Assembly: GCA_019321725.1 (NCBI GenBank)
Contig: CM033110.1
Span: 9,417,278 to 9,481,277, forward strand
Source: Paulownia fortunei
Taxonomy: Eukaryota; Streptophyta; Magnoliopsida; Lamiales; Paulowniaceae
Reading direction: 5' to 3'
Length of the DNA: 64,000 nt
Of the stretch, positions 1-12,480 are shown in pieces. Every line of letters begins with the position of its first letter. Position 1 is the stretch's first letter. The translations under genes and the position numbers were made by a program. The notes under the pieces were generated by a model. That model was not told where the DNA came from and made no database searches. It saw only the letters and a list, made by a program, of their open reading frames with translations.

Positions 1-274
1 TACTCCTAACTTTGAAACTTCTAAATTTAATGTTCTCATTCTTTTTCCACAAAGATTTCAAAAGAAAAAGATTGATTCACAATTTGCAAATTTTTTGGAA
101 ATCTTCAAGAAAATTCATATTAATATTTGTTTTGCAGATGCTCTTGAGCAAATGTCCAACTACGCCAAATTCATGAAAGATATGATGTCAAGAAAAAGGC
201 GATTGGTTGAGTTTGAAACTGTGAATCTCACATAAGAGTGTAGTGTCATTTTACAGAAAAAACTTCCTCAAAAA

Positions 275-775
275 TTGAAGGATCCAGGGAGTTTTACTAT
301 TTCTTATACCATAGGAGGATCTTTCTTTGATAAAGCATTATGTGATCTTGGAGCAAGTATTAATTTGATGCCACTTTTTGTATTTAAGAAATTAGGAATT
401 GGAGAAGTCAAGCCATCCACTATCACCTTGCAATTGGCGGATAGGTCTCTTACCTATCCAAGAGGAGTTGTTGAAGATGTATTGGTAAAAGTGGATAAAT
501 TCATATTTCCTGCAGATTTTGTGGTGTTAGATATGGAGGAAGACCAAGAAATTCCTTTAATTCTTGGTTCACCATTCCTTGCTATAGGGCGTTCTTTGAT
601 TGATGTACAGTGCGGTGAATTAACTCTAAGAGTTAATGAGGATGCAGTGATGTTTAATATTTATCGTGCATTGAAGTTTCAAGAGAAACCACATACTTGT
701 AATAGAATTGAAATATTAGAAACTTGCTTGCATGATCATTTTCTCAAACAAATTCCTACCGAACCTTTAGAGTAA
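275..775 (+). pseudogene. Gypsy retropepsin-like protease domain (element 1)
   Basis: A 166-codon open stretch encodes an aspartic protease domain. The catalytic region reads DLGASIN (consensus D-T/S-G, here DLG as in many Athila elements) near residue 25, and a conserved IPLILGSPFLA block lies near residue 93. It would cleave the Gag-Pol polyprotein in the virus-like particle. Codons upstream from about position 1 belong to the gag-protease linker and contain a stop (TAA near 233). The methionine at 275 is not a true start, since the domain is part of a polyprotein. A stop at 773-775 separates it from RT, so the locus is a pseudogene. Confidence 0.8.
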
Positions 776-939
776 TGCATCGTTCATTCCATAATGCAAG
801 GTAATCACCATGATATTGATAATGAGGATTTAATGCATTACGTGCCTTTTCTTGAATCCGGAGAGGTGGAGTTGAAGAAGGATTTTGCAAGGAAGTAATA
901 GTAGATTCCATAATCAAGGAACAAATAATATCACCAGAG

Positions 940-2446
940 ATGAAAGCACTTCCCGAGCATTTGCGGTATGAATTTCTAAGTGCTAACAACACTTATTCGA
1001 TAATTGTTTCAACATCCTTATCTCCTTTAGAGGTTGAAAAGTTGCTTTATGTTTTAAAAGAGCATATATCTGCTATTGGTTGGTCAATTTCTAATTTAAA
1101 AGGTATTAGTCCTTTAATTATCATGCATAAAATCTTAATGGAAGAATCTTACAAACTATCTATTGAACATCAACATAGACTAAATCCTGTAATGAAAGAG
1201 GTTGTAAGAAATGAAGTTTTGAAATGGTTGAAGGGGGGAATTATTTATGCAATTTCTGATAGTTCTTGATTGAGTCTGGTTCAAGTAGTTCCAAAAAAGG
1301 GTGGCATGACAATAATTCAAAATGATAATAATGAACTAATACAACAAGAACGGTCACAGGTTGGCGAGTATGTATTGATTATAGAAAACTCAAAAAAGCT
1401 ACTCGTAAGGACCATTTTCCCCTTCTATTTATTGATCAAATATTAGACCGACTTCCAGGGTACAAATACTATTATTTTCTTAATGGTTATTTGGGGTATA
1501 ATCAAATTTTCATAATACCCAAAGATCAAAAGAAAATAATATTCACATGCCCTTATCGTACTTTTGCTTTTCGAAGAATGCCATTTGGATTATATAATGC
1601 CCCAACCACATTTCAAATATGTATGATGGCAATTTTTCTTGATATGGATGGAAATTTTTAAGGATGATTTTTCAGTATTTGGCTCCTCATTTGATATATG
1701 TCTACATAATTTTTCTCATGTTTTGCAGAGATGTGAAGAGAGATTGGGAAAAATGTCATTTTATGGTATAAGAAGGTATTGTTTTGGGTCACCGAGTGTC
1801 CTGCGAAGGACTTAAGGTAGACCGAGCAAAAATTATTACTATTGAAAAACTTCCACCATCAAGTAATGTGAAAGCTATTCGTAGTTTTTTGGGACATTCC
1901 AGGTTTTATAGAAGATTCATTAAAGATTTTTCAAAAATTATAAAACCTTTGTGCAACCTTTTGAAAAAAGATAAGCCATTTGACTTTAATGATGATTGCT
2001 TACAGGCCTTTAATCACATCAAGAAGGCTCTCATTTCAGCTCCTATTATGGTGGTACCATATTGGACCCAACTATTTGAACTTATGTGTGATTCTAGTCA
2101 TTATGCGGTTGGAGCAGTGTTAGGACAAAGAAAAGATAAAATTTTCAAGGCCATTTACTATGCAAGTCGAACACTTGATGATGTTTAACAAAATTACACC
2201 ACCATTGAAAAAGAATTGTTAGCCCTTGTTTTTGCATTTGATAAATTTCGTGCTTATCTTGTAGGTACCAAGGTGGTAGTGTATACCGATCATGCTGCTA
2301 TTAGGTACCTATTTGCCAAAAAAGATGCAAAACCAAGGCTAATCGGTGGATACTCCTTCTTCAAGAATTTGATCTTGAAATCAAAGATAAGAAGGGAAGT
2401 GAAAATGAGGTGGCGGACACTTATCGAGGTTGGAGCAGAAAAATGA
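940..2446 (+). pseudogene. Gypsy reverse transcriptase and RNase H (element 1, decayed)
   Basis: The RT N-terminus (ISAIGWSISNLKGISP) starts near 1,060, followed in other frames by YRKLKKATRKDHFP (about 1,380-1,420), the FxxGYxGYNQI and FRRMPFGLYNAP blocks (about 1,480-1,610) and a DDFSVFG relic of the catalytic Asp-Asp box near 1,664. The connection and RNase H parts are open at 1,784-2,188 (SFLGHSRFYRRFI, then SSHYAVGAVLGQ) and continue at 2,190-2,330 ([28 protein letters not shown]). At least five frame breaks are visible. The domain order and wording are those of gypsy RT-RNase H. It cannot make an active enzyme. Confidence 0.82.
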
Positions 2447-2559
2447 AAATATTGAAGGACCAATTAAAGAATTTTTCCCAAATGAGTTTATTTTGGCAAT
2501 CAAAGATAATTTACCTTGGTATGCCGATTTTGTGAATTATCTTGCAGGTGGATTATTGC

Positions 2560-3794
2560 CCCCGGACCTCATATATCATCAACAGAAAAAATTCTTACAT
2601 GATGTGAAATCATATTATGGGATAATCCATTGCTTTTCAATCAATGTTCAGATTCTGTGATTCGGAGATGCATTCTAATGGAGGAAACAATTGAAATTCT
2701 CAAGCACTGTCATTCATCCCCATATGGTGGTCATTTTGGACCTACAAGGACAGCTTCTAAGGTATTGCAATCTGGTTTTTATTGCCCAACTTTGTTTAAG
2801 GATTGTTATGCTTTTGTACAAACATGTGACCGGTGTCAAAGGGTTGGAACAATTACTAGAAGACATGATCTTCCTTTGACTAACATGATGGAAGTTGAAC
2901 TCTTTGATGTTTGGGGGATTGACTTCATAGGACCATTTCCTCCATCAAATGGTCAATCATACATTTTGCTTGTTATGGGTTATGTTTCCAAATGGATAGA
3001 AGCAATTGCACACCTATAATAATGCCAAGGTAGTGTTTAAATTCTTGCACAAATATATTTTCATCATTTTGGCACACCTAGAGCAATTGTAAATGATGAA
3101 AGTTCTCATTTTTGCAATAAAATGTTTAATAACCTTTTGGTTTAGTATGGTGTAAGACACAAGGTATCTCTTGGATACCATCCTCAATTAAATAGACAAG
3201 CTGAAATCTTAAACCGAGAAGGGAAGCAAATCCTTGAGAAGACGGTAAGCATTAATCGAAAGGATTGGGCACATAAGCTTGATGATGCATTGTGGGCATA
3301 CAACACAGCATATAAAACTCCTATAGGTATGTCTCTTTATCGATTAGTTTATAGAAAAGCTTGTCACCTCCCTGTTGAGCTAGAACATAGAGCATATTGA
3401 GTTGTACAATAATTAAATTTTGATACAAAAGCAATTGGAGAAAAAAGATTGTTGCAGCTCAATGAAATGGAGGAATTTAGGCTTGATACCTATAAAAATG
3501 CAAAAAATCTATAAAGAAAAAACAAAACAATGGCATGATAAAATGATCTTGAGAAGGAAATTTCAACCCAGACAACTTGTGTTGCTTTTCAATTCTATAT
3601 TAAAACTTTTTCCAGGAAAATTGAAATCTAGATGGTCCGGTCCCTTCATTGTCAACAAGACATTTCCATTTGGGCCAGTTGAGCTCAAAGGTAAGGATGA
3701 CACATTATTTCATATCAATGGTCAAATGTTGAAACATTATTATGAAAATGAAATTTGGAAGATGTCTAATCTTCCACTTGGGAAAGCAACATAA
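2560..3794 (+). pseudogene. Gypsy integrase and chromodomain-free C-terminus (element 1, decayed)
   Basis: The zinc-binding HHCC module is visible as HSSPYGGHFG followed by CDRCQR (2,700-2,840). The catalytic core has the first Asp in WGIDFIGPFPP (about 2,915), the second in a NDESSHFCNK block near 3,090, and the third acidic residue in the NRQAEI stretch near 3,195 (usual QxNGQAE). The C-terminal part, open at 3,420-3,794, contains KLKSRWSGPF and a basic tail and then stops. Stops near 3,018 and after 3,140 split the core. Integrase would join the cDNA to the host chromosome; this copy is inactive. Confidence 0.8.
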
Positions 3795-5333
3795 GGTATT
3801 CGATTTCAGTCTAGCTAAAGACTTTAAACAAAGCGCTTCTTGGGAGGCAACCCAAGCTCTCTTTTCTTATTTTCGTGTGTGTTGTTTTATTTTTGTTATT
3901 AGAGTGTTGTTTTGTATCATGATGATTGTTCCTTGATATTTTACTCATTTTTGCAGGCTAAATGCTGAAAATATAAAAAAAAATATAGGGTTTTAATTCT
4001 GAAATAACACCACCCATTTTCAAGAAAGTCCTCTAATTTTACAATTCTCTCAATCATTGAGGACAATGCTTATATTAAGTTTGTGGGGGAGTTTAGGATA
4101 ATTACCTTGTTGTTTGAGACATTTGATGCTTATTTGTAGCTTGTTTTGGTTTATTGATTTGTTTAGTTTATTAATTATCAAGTTTAGTGATCAACAATGT
4201 GCATGTTAAAAAGAAAAAGTGAATATTATAATATAAATATTTGTTTACATGTCTAAAGATCAAAATTTAGTTTTATTTGCTTTATGAGGTTTTGTGAATC
4301 TTGGTGTGCTAAGTAGTTTGTTGAGTAATATTTAATTGTTTAGGGATAGTTTATAAGGTCTAATTATTTCCTAAATAATCTCACCAACCTCTAGAACTTG
4401 CTTGATCACTAGTCAAGGCGAAATCCTAGGTAGCATAACATTAAGGAAATGATTTTGGTCATTTTTGGACTGTTTGAGCCTTCCAAGCCAACCTATACTT
4501 GAATTATTCCCTAGTGTCCCATCTTGAGCCTATTGAAACAATTCTTTGGACACCTTATACACATTATCGAGCTTTATGAAAAACAAAATCCAATATTCTA
4601 CCCTTTTTCATCTCTTTACACAATCATTCTTGAATGAATCGTTGTATTCAAAAAAAAAGAAGCAAAAAATAAAGAGAAGAAAAGATTGAAAAAGGATGAA
4701 AATGAAGAGATTATGAATTGAGGTGTATGATTTTAACTCCCTAAAACAAATAGACCCCCGTTACATACAACAAAAGAAATAAGTTTGGGGTAATCCAAGA
4801 TTAAAAGGAAGAAGAATGGGATGTTCAATAAAGAAAAATGAAGGGATTGATGAAGAAGTTGGTGTTCATTCATAAAGGTTCTAGTATGATTGTGTAAAAT
4901 GGGTAAATTTTAGCTACAATTTTTCATATATTCCCATCATTACCCAAGTCTCACAATACAATCTTTGGAAGTCTTTTTGATCTTTGATGCTTGATCTACC
5001 TACATTAGTGGAGACTAGTGTGAAAAATAAGCCTATGGAGTTTTGTTAACACTTTAAAAGTGGATCAAATATGAGTAGTTGGCTTTGTAAACCTATCCAG
5101 ATGATAAATGAAATTTGATAAACTACTACTTTCACACTCACACACACAAGATCATGAAGTTAAATGAAACCAATATGCATGTTAACATGTAAACTTTGTA
5201 TATTTTTCTAATCTTTTGAGATAAGATGAAAAAAATCGTTCTCGACTTTGGTTACCTAATTCATAGAGGGGTTGTTATTGAAAATTTCATGATTGATGCT
5301 TGAGGACAAGCAAATCTTCAAGTTTGGGGTATT
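3795..5333 (+). other. Non-coding spacer between pol and 3' LTR, with two purine tracts (element 1)
   Basis: No credible gene is seen. The stretch opens with the conserved post-pol motif around 3,833-3,853 (cgcttcttgggaggcaaccc). It has a 'gtttgtgggggag' purine tract at about 4,079-4,091 and a second tract, 'caagtttggggtat', directly before the LTR at 5,334. The sequence at 4,440-4,540 is clearly related to 21,340-21,440 in element 2, so this is a shared non-coding module. The second tract is the likely plus-strand primer; the first may be an auxiliary one. Confidence 0.65.
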
Positions 5334-7241
5334 TGATAAGTTGGTTTTATACCAACAATTCATATACCTTTTTATTAACATTTGATTTGTTTTCAAGTGT
5401 TTTTGCTACTTTTTATGCATTTAGTTTGAAATTTTGTAGGTAATAACAAAAGGAAAAGAAAATGGAATGAAACCAAAAACTTGGTTGAAATGTTGAAGAA
5501 TCTGAATTGTGGTGCTACTAATGATAGTTTTCGTATTTCAATCATAACTCTTTGGTGCCATGGAGCTAGACCAGTGAGCCATTACACTTGCTTCAAAAAT
5601 ACTTTCTTCCAAGCCCACCTCCCACTTGTCATTGCTCAATTACTCTTGCCAGTATCCATATAAAATTACATCAGATCTTTCCTAAAAAATAACAAAATCT
5701 AATCAAACCAGGAATGTCATTGCAAAGAGTCAGAGATTATTGCTGTGAAAAATGCAGTTTTCTCTTATAATTTGGTTTATTCATTTTGTAATTTTATTCC
5801 ATTATCTATTGACTCTGTGTTAATTTTACTCCATTTTTTGGTCGGAATTTAAAATGTGTTATGTATCTTATTGAGATGCGAATTTTAGTTGGCATTTATC
5901 AAATATGATTTTAACTTGATTCTTAAACCACTATAAAGGGGATATATATATATAACCTCTATGTTTACCACAAAATCCAATTCTGTCAATATCAATGAGA
6001 AAACCTGAGTTCAAGAGCCAGCACTGGGCTAAAATTTTCTGCTATAACACATCATGGTTTTTCAAGCATAACTATCTCCACTGATGTCATATTTTGTTGA
6101 TTCAAGTGCCTATGGAAATTCAACACTTAGACATAAAATTTATATGAAGAAACCAAAAGCCAATTCGGAATAGAAAGTGGTCAAAATGGGTTTAAAAAGG
6201 CTGCAGTCGTTGAAGATAGAAAGTTTAATGCCTAGTTGTCATGTCAGCTTCTACACGTTACTACGTGGATAAAAAGAGAAAAATGGGTTTTTTTGTCCTC
6301 TTTAGGGCTTCTACCATCTGATTTTAAGGACCCCAAAAAGCCTCCAAATGTATTCTGGATGTGGGAAGATATTCTTGGACAGAAAGGTGTTGCTGGACAG
6401 AGAGCTATTCTTGGAGAGAAAAGATAGCCATTCTTGGAGACAAGGAGAGCTTCAACCATTTCTTCCACTTCACAAATTGGTGAATAATTTACATGCTCTT
6501 TCCTATGTATTTCTTGAAGTTATATTCATAAATTATGAACTAAACATTTCTTTCTAGAGGATGATGTAACCTTATTTGATCATATGTTTTAAATTCCAAA
6601 TAATATTAGTTCAAGTTATTCATCTTGTTCATGTTATCTTGGTTAGTATTGCATCTTTATTATTTAGCCATTCATTGAGAGTGTTTGATGTATGAGATTC
6701 GATACTCGAGAGAGGGAATATTATATACATGATCATAAAGATAACATAACCTAGGAATTATAGAGTTGAGAAGCTTATGAAACCTTTGAAGTTTTGAAGA
6801 AGAATTCATTGAACCTTTCTGAGTTTTATTCTTGAGTTTTTATAGAGATATTAAAATTCACATTAGAACTCATAATCAATTCAGCACTCGAGAAAAGGAA
6901 TTGATGAGCTTAGGAATTCTTAACTTACATGTATTGTTGACTTGAATTAGTATCTTTTGGAAGGAAGAACATAGGTGATAATTGGGTTAGTCATTCCTCT
7001 AGAATTTCTTGTTCATAAGATGTTTGTTGTATTACTTCTAAGAACTCTAGTTTTATCTTTGTAATTTTTATCTTATTCTACTTTATTTACCAATCATCAC
7101 TTGATTTTCTAGATAAAATTAGAACTATTTGAACTACAATACTTACTGCAATTTTTTATTACAATCCTTATAGATACAATACTCAACTTATTGTTGTATT
7201 AAAACTTCACACCGTGCACTTGCAGTTTGGAAAATATATCA
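5334..7241 (+). repeat. 3' LTR of element 1 (Athila-like)
   Basis: Begins TGATAAGTTGG immediately after a purine tract and ends ..atatatca. The last 600 bp (gagattcgatactcgaga.. around 6,690 onward) align by eye with 13,220-13,740 in the 5' LTR of element 2, so the two belong to one family. A short (TA)n run lies at 5,942-5,954. The right boundary was chosen by comparison with element 2, where the PBS follows; it is approximate. No gene lies within it; the small open frames here are incidental. Confidence 0.65.
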
Positions 7242-7741
7242 CTTGTCACAACCTAAGGAAAACAAAATAAATTATATTACTCAGTGGTGCCGCAACGTGG
7301 ATTTTTTAGGTTGTGGCCCAAAACTTCAGTGTTGTGGCTTGGAAGGTTTTAGCCGCAGCTCAAAACATACTACTACTTTTTATCAACTTGAGTCAAGGCA
7401 TGAATTTTCTATGTCACGACTCAAAACTTTATTGTCATGGTACGGAAGTTTCGAGTTGTGGCTCGAAACATATTGCCACTTTTTGTCAACTTGAGTCACG
7501 ACAAGGATTTTCAAGGCCCGACTCAAAACTTTAGTACCACGGCATGGAATTTCTAGGCCACGGCTTGAAACTATTTTTCCAATTTTTCTTTATTTTTCAT
7601 CTTTCAACTCAACTTCTTCCAACTTTATACCTACACAACATATATCAAAATATAAGTATACAAATCCATCAATTATATGATAAAACATCCTAATTTGTGC
7701 TTTTAAGGGTATTGAAATCATATCAAATTGTAAGCTTATCA
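7242..7741 (-). repeat. Minus-strand gypsy LTR fragment containing a minisatellite
   Basis: Read on the minus strand from 7,741 it starts TGATAAGC and then contains a 'tgttttatcata' stretch (about 7,690-7,672) and a 'tgtgtaggt' stretch. The same succession appears at 23,745-23,815 in the 3' LTR of the 12-25 kb mosaic. It abuts decayed copia coding sequence at 7,742. I infer an LTR fragment of that second Athila-like family in inverted orientation, truncated at about 7,242 by element 1. Confidence 0.5.
7301..7575. repeat. 103-bp minisatellite, about 2.7 units
   Basis: Units start with 'atttt(t/c)' at 7,301, 7,404 and 7,507, exactly 103 bp apart. Each contains variants of 'ctcaaaacttta', 'tggcttgaaac' and 'actttttgtcaacttgagtca'. 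Units are diverged but alignable by eye. The unit is richer in GC than its surroundings. Confidence 0.75.
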
Positions 7742-10700
7742 ACTTTTTGGTGTTGTTCACCTGGATTGGACAGATATCTACCCGTAACACTCAAAGCATA
7801 TGCGGCATCAAGCTTTTTACATAGCATAGTGTACATTGCACTTCAAATGGCGAATGTATAAAGTAAGTGAGTTAATCTTTCTCTTTCCTCATGAGTCTTT
7901 GGGGATATGAACTTAGAGAAAAAAATACCTTAACTCATCAGCATGAATCCCCTTTTGAATTCCTCCATGCTAAACATTTTTAGCATCTTATCTATGTACA
8001 TAGATTAAGATAGTCCAACCATCCTCTTAGATCTATCTCTATAGATCTTTATCCTCAAAATGTAGGATGCATCTCCCAAATCTTTCATGGAGAATTATGT
8101 GGATAACCAAACTTTTGTTGACTAAAACATCCCTACATCATTCCTATTTAGTAGGATATTGTCAATGTAAAGCACAATAAACATCATTGCTCTCCTACTA
8201 ACCTTCTTATATACATAAAGTTCATCTTGAGGAAACTAAATAATTTGATTTCCTCGTCGAGTCAGATGTTCCATCTTCAGGAAGCTTATTTGACTCTATA
8301 AATGGACCTCTGAAGTTTGCAAACCTTTTACTCATTTTCTTTGGATATAAATCCCTCAAGCTTGTGGATCTCTTTCTCAATATTCCTATTGAAGAAGGTG
8401 ATCATCCATCCATATATCATATCTCTTAGTCATTATGGATAGATATGGCCACCAAGATTCAAATAGATTTCAGCATTGCCATTAGCAAGAAGGTTTCCTC
8501 ATAGTTAATTCTTACTTTTGAATATAACCCTTCGCATCCAATCATGCCTTATAAGTTACTTCATTTTCATCTACTCCAAACTTTCGCTTATAGACCCATT
8601 TGCAGCCAATAGGTATAATACCCTATGGTATGGCCACTAAGGTCTATACCTTATCGTAGTACATAGAGTTCATCTAAAATTGCACAACTTCTCCATCTTC
8701 CCAAGTTAATGTCAAATATTATTTCTCTATAGTTCCTTAGATCACTTTTGAAAGAAAGCTCCTCCTTGTTGTTCTCTAAAAAGAAGCCACACCTCTCAAG
8801 TTGTTTTGAGATCTTTTTAGATCTCCCAAGAGGCAATGTGTTTTAGTGTTAGTTGTAGATGGTTCAGGCACCACTTTCTCTCGTGGGACATATTATGGCT
8901 CTTGAATGTTTCAAGTTCTACAACCTTGTCTTTTCTATCTAATAGAAACTCCATCTCAAGGAAGGTGGCATTCCTTGAAAATAAAAATCTTTTGCTCTAA
9001 GGGGTTATAGAATTAACAACTAATAGATTCCTTTGGATACCCCACGAACTTGCATAAGATGGATCTCATATCCAACTATTCTCTCACTTACTGCTTCACA
9101 TAAGCAGTGTAACCCCATATACTGAAGTTTTTGTAGGAAAACGTCTTGTCATACCACATCTCATATAGTGTGTTAGGCACCAACTTTGGACGACACTCTA
9201 ATTAATAGAAATGTTATTGTTTCTAGAGCGTAGTCTCAAAATGAAAGAGAAAGTCCAATGAAACTCATCATGGACCAAACCATGTCTAACAAAGTTTGAT
9301 TTTTTCAATCATCTAATCCATTGAGTTGTAGAATAGCAGACGGAGTAGGCAGAGTCCCCTCTGAGAGAATCTCATTCTTTCTTAGATAATCAAGAAACTC
9401 TGAGCCTATGTATTCACATCCTCGATCAAGTCGAAGAACCTAAATACTTCACCTAATTTATTTCTCCATTTCATGCCTAAATTCTTTAAACCTTTCAAAG
9501 GCTTCAAACTTATATCTCATTAGATACACATACCCATACCTTGAATGATCATTGGTAAATGTAATAAAGTGGTGGTAGTTTCCTCAAGCACTAAACTTAG
9601 CAGCCCGCATACATTTGTATACATCAAATCTAAAGGATTTGCAACATGCTCCACTCGTCCAACCAATGGTGATTTGGCTATTTTTCCTTAAGGCAAGATT
9701 CAAATGTTGGATTTCTTGCTTGTCTGAAAGGTCAAGCAATTATGTCATCTTAAGAACTCTTTTCTTAAAGATATGATCTAATCGTACGTGCCATAGGTAT
9801 GTGGAATTATGATAATCTAATTTATGTTTATTTTGCTGAATGAGCAAGATAAAGTTCTGGGTTGAGAGAGTATATAAATCATTTATCAAAGTACCAACAT
9901 AAATTGAAGAACAGCCTCTAAATACGGAACAACTTCACTATCCAAAACAAAAATAGACATGATGTTCTTAATTTATTCAGGTACGTAAAGGAAATTATTT
10001 AAATATATCCTAACTCCATGGCCTAATGCTAAGTGCATTGCCCAAAATAGTTAATGCAACAACTCTTGTTCTTTTTTCCAGCCTTACCGTACTTAGCTTT
10101 TTGCTTCTCGTCTTCACTTGCAAGTCATTGTAAAGATGAGAACCACAGTTGGTATTCAATACCTAAGAAGTATCATTAATCAAGAGGTTAACTTCAACAA
10201 AATACATGGCAGAACTGTTTTGGCAACTTGCAATGTACTCCTTCCAGTTCTTCTTCCAATACCTCGACTTGCTGTAATGGTGGCACTTGTTTTGGCTTTG
10301 GAACCCTTCTTAACTCCACCAGAGGGCTTCATGCGCTTGCTCTTCAAATAACCTTTTTTTTCTTCTCTTTCATCGACTTCTTAGTATTAGATTAAGACAA
10401 TGAGCCAACAAGCATAACAGGTTTCTTCATCTTTATGGTGGATTTAGTCGTCTTAAACATGTTGACTAGCTCACTAATGCTAGTTTCCATTTATGCATGT
10501 TAAAATTCACCACAAAGGCATCAAATGAATTTGGCAGAGGCTGCAGGATGAGATCAATGTAGAGTTCATTATCTATAGCGACTCGTATTGACTCGAATCT
10601 TTTTATGAGTCCTATTATCTTCAACCCATATTTATAGACTGAAGAGCCCTCCATTATATGGGTCTAGAGAAGCTCTTTTGAGACTTGGTATCTCTCTTGC

Positions 10701-12430
10701 CTAATGTGTTCACCATACAACTCTTGTAGGTGAAGGTGAATCTCGGCACTATGTGCCAGATTCTCATGTTAGCTCTGCATCTCATTTAACAACAATGCTA
10801 ACATGTAGCACTGGCATTGTAATCATCTTTAACTTACTAGCAATGCTCTACAAGCTTTTCCTCAATGACATTCATTGGTAACCTAGGCTATGGCGTTACT
10901 TTGAGGACATAAGCCCTCTTTTTAGATTCTAAAACAATCTAAAGGCTTCTTAGCTAGTCAACATAATTGGGACCAATGAGTTTATTATTCCATAATTGAT
11001 GCAAGTGGATTTTTGGCCATTTTGTAAATTTTCTACAAAATCTTGCAATGCATAAAATAAGCATACATTTAAAATATATTCATCTATAGTATGGTCTTTA
11101 ATTATAAATGTATCCTACTACTTTATTCAAATATCATCACCCACTAGATGGCAATTCAAGAAATTTAAGTTTCTAGTAGGCTTAAGGCCCAATTAGCTTT
11201 GTCCTACACCTCAATTTTATGAGCCCAAATGACAAAACTAAAAGGTAGTTAATACATTAACAATTGCATTCTTATGCAACCCTTAAGATATTTTACCACA
11301 CCCTTTCCTATATGCCCTAATTTTATGAGTCTATGTTGTACTTAGTGTGAAGCATTAGCCATCAAACATCTATGTAGATAGAGTATCTAAATATTGCACG
11401 ACTCCCAGCTAATGATGAAGATGAGTCCATCCCGTGGGCATCTCTATGCTAGTAATGATCACAACTTCCATCATTTTGCACATCCCATGACTCGTGGCCA
11501 ATGTATTAAATACGTTAGCAATCTGAAGTCATCAACTTTTGATGGAAGAATGGACAATTGGTCTAACCAAATATGGCCGCCCATATTTGCTTCATTTGGA
11601 ATTTACTTAAAAACTCCTTAAACTTGAATTAATTTCAAGTGATCGTCCAAATTTTATAATCTAATATCTCATCTTTATTTTTTTAGGTTTGTTCATTTAA
11701 TGTTGCACTATCCTAAGGATTGCAAGCATAATCATAGGCATTAAATAAACCATGCATGCAACTCATACATCATAAATAAAGGGATGATCATGGGTCATTA
11801 CCCTATGCAATCCACTCGAGCAAACATAGATCTAAGTCAGTTTAACGGTACCAATTAAAAAAATAATAGATCTTATCTACTATATAAATGTTTCCCATCC
11901 ATTCTTGGGCCTTCATTCCTTACTTCTCTATCTTACTCCTTCTCTTGTAATGTCCGTCAAATTACAAAAAGAAAATCTCACAACGTAATGACTACTCTCA
12001 TTATATTTGAAACACTATAAGAAACCTTGGAATTTCTTCAAATGGGAGGTGCATAGGAGGGAGATATAATTTTTTACATTTAGAGAAAAATAGAGAAAGA
12101 CGAGACTCACAGGCCATGTTCTAATTAAAACCTAAAACAAAAACGACTCATATAAAATAATCCAATCACATTAGTCTAGGCTCTATGATTATCCAACATC
12201 TATAGCATGCTAAAATTAATTATCACATGAAAAAATTAAAGCAAGTAAATTTACCAATCTTTAACATGTCGTTTTTCAAGTTTGGGATAAAAATCTTGAT
12301 TTTTCAAGAAAATTACACAATTTAAAAATTAACAAGTAATTTAAAAACTAAAAAGTGATTTAATGGCATGCAAGGTAGCACAGCCTTTATGTGTTGCACA
12401 TCAGGTCACAGTAGGTTGTCGCTTAGTGCA
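7742..12430 (-). mobile_element. Minus-strand Ty1/copia remnant without LTRs
   Basis: On the minus strand, gag starts at ATG 11,020 (MAKNPLASI, compare MAKNPLTSI at 35,341). A gag piece at 10,654-10,466 (LDLILQ-type block and FNMHKWK) matches 35,710-35,890. Integrase relics (RGCEYIGSEF, about 9,450-9,300), the RT N-terminus (8,836-8,651) and an RT box reading YIDNILL (about 8,175-8,150; consensus YVDD) follow in order. Homology to the copia 5' leader continues to about 12,430. Both LTRs and most of RNase H are missing. It is inverted relative to the intact-ended copia element at 31-48 kb but of the same family, and densely broken by stops. Confidence 0.8.
10400..11020 (-). pseudogene. Copia gag remnant
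   Basis: The capsid-type Gag N-terminal region is recognisable by comparison with the better-preserved gag at 35,341-35,948. The start ATG at 11,020-11,018 is followed by AKNPLASI, and an open piece at 10,654-10,466 contains GLKIIGLIKRFES and FVVNFNMHKWKLA. Frameshifts between about 10,980 and 10,700 disrupt the frame. Gag would form the particle shell; this copy is dead. Confidence 0.7.
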
Positions 12431-12480
12431 CTCATCTCTTTAACTTAATTTATACCTTAACCTCCTTATTAGCCCCTAAT

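Larger units (their letters stand above)
1..7241 (+). mobile_element. Athila-like Ty3/gypsy retrotransposon, 3' portion (element 1)
   Basis: The order protease, RT, RNase H, integrase, long non-coding spacer, purine tract, LTR is that of a plant gypsy element. Assignment to the Athila group rests on the protease wording (DLGASINLMP), a KDDFSVFG relic of the RT box, the 'cgcttcttgggaggcaaccc' type motif just after pol at about 3,833, and an LTR beginning TGATAAG. The left end (5' LTR, PBS, gag) lies outside the window. Stops and frameshifts break the polyprotein into many pieces, so it is a fossil. No target-site duplication can be tested because the 5' end is missing. Confidence 0.85.

Noticed and set aside
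7301..7575. CRISPR-like array from regularly spaced repeats
   Set aside because: Repeats are adjacent 103-bp minisatellite units without unique spacers, in a plant genome.
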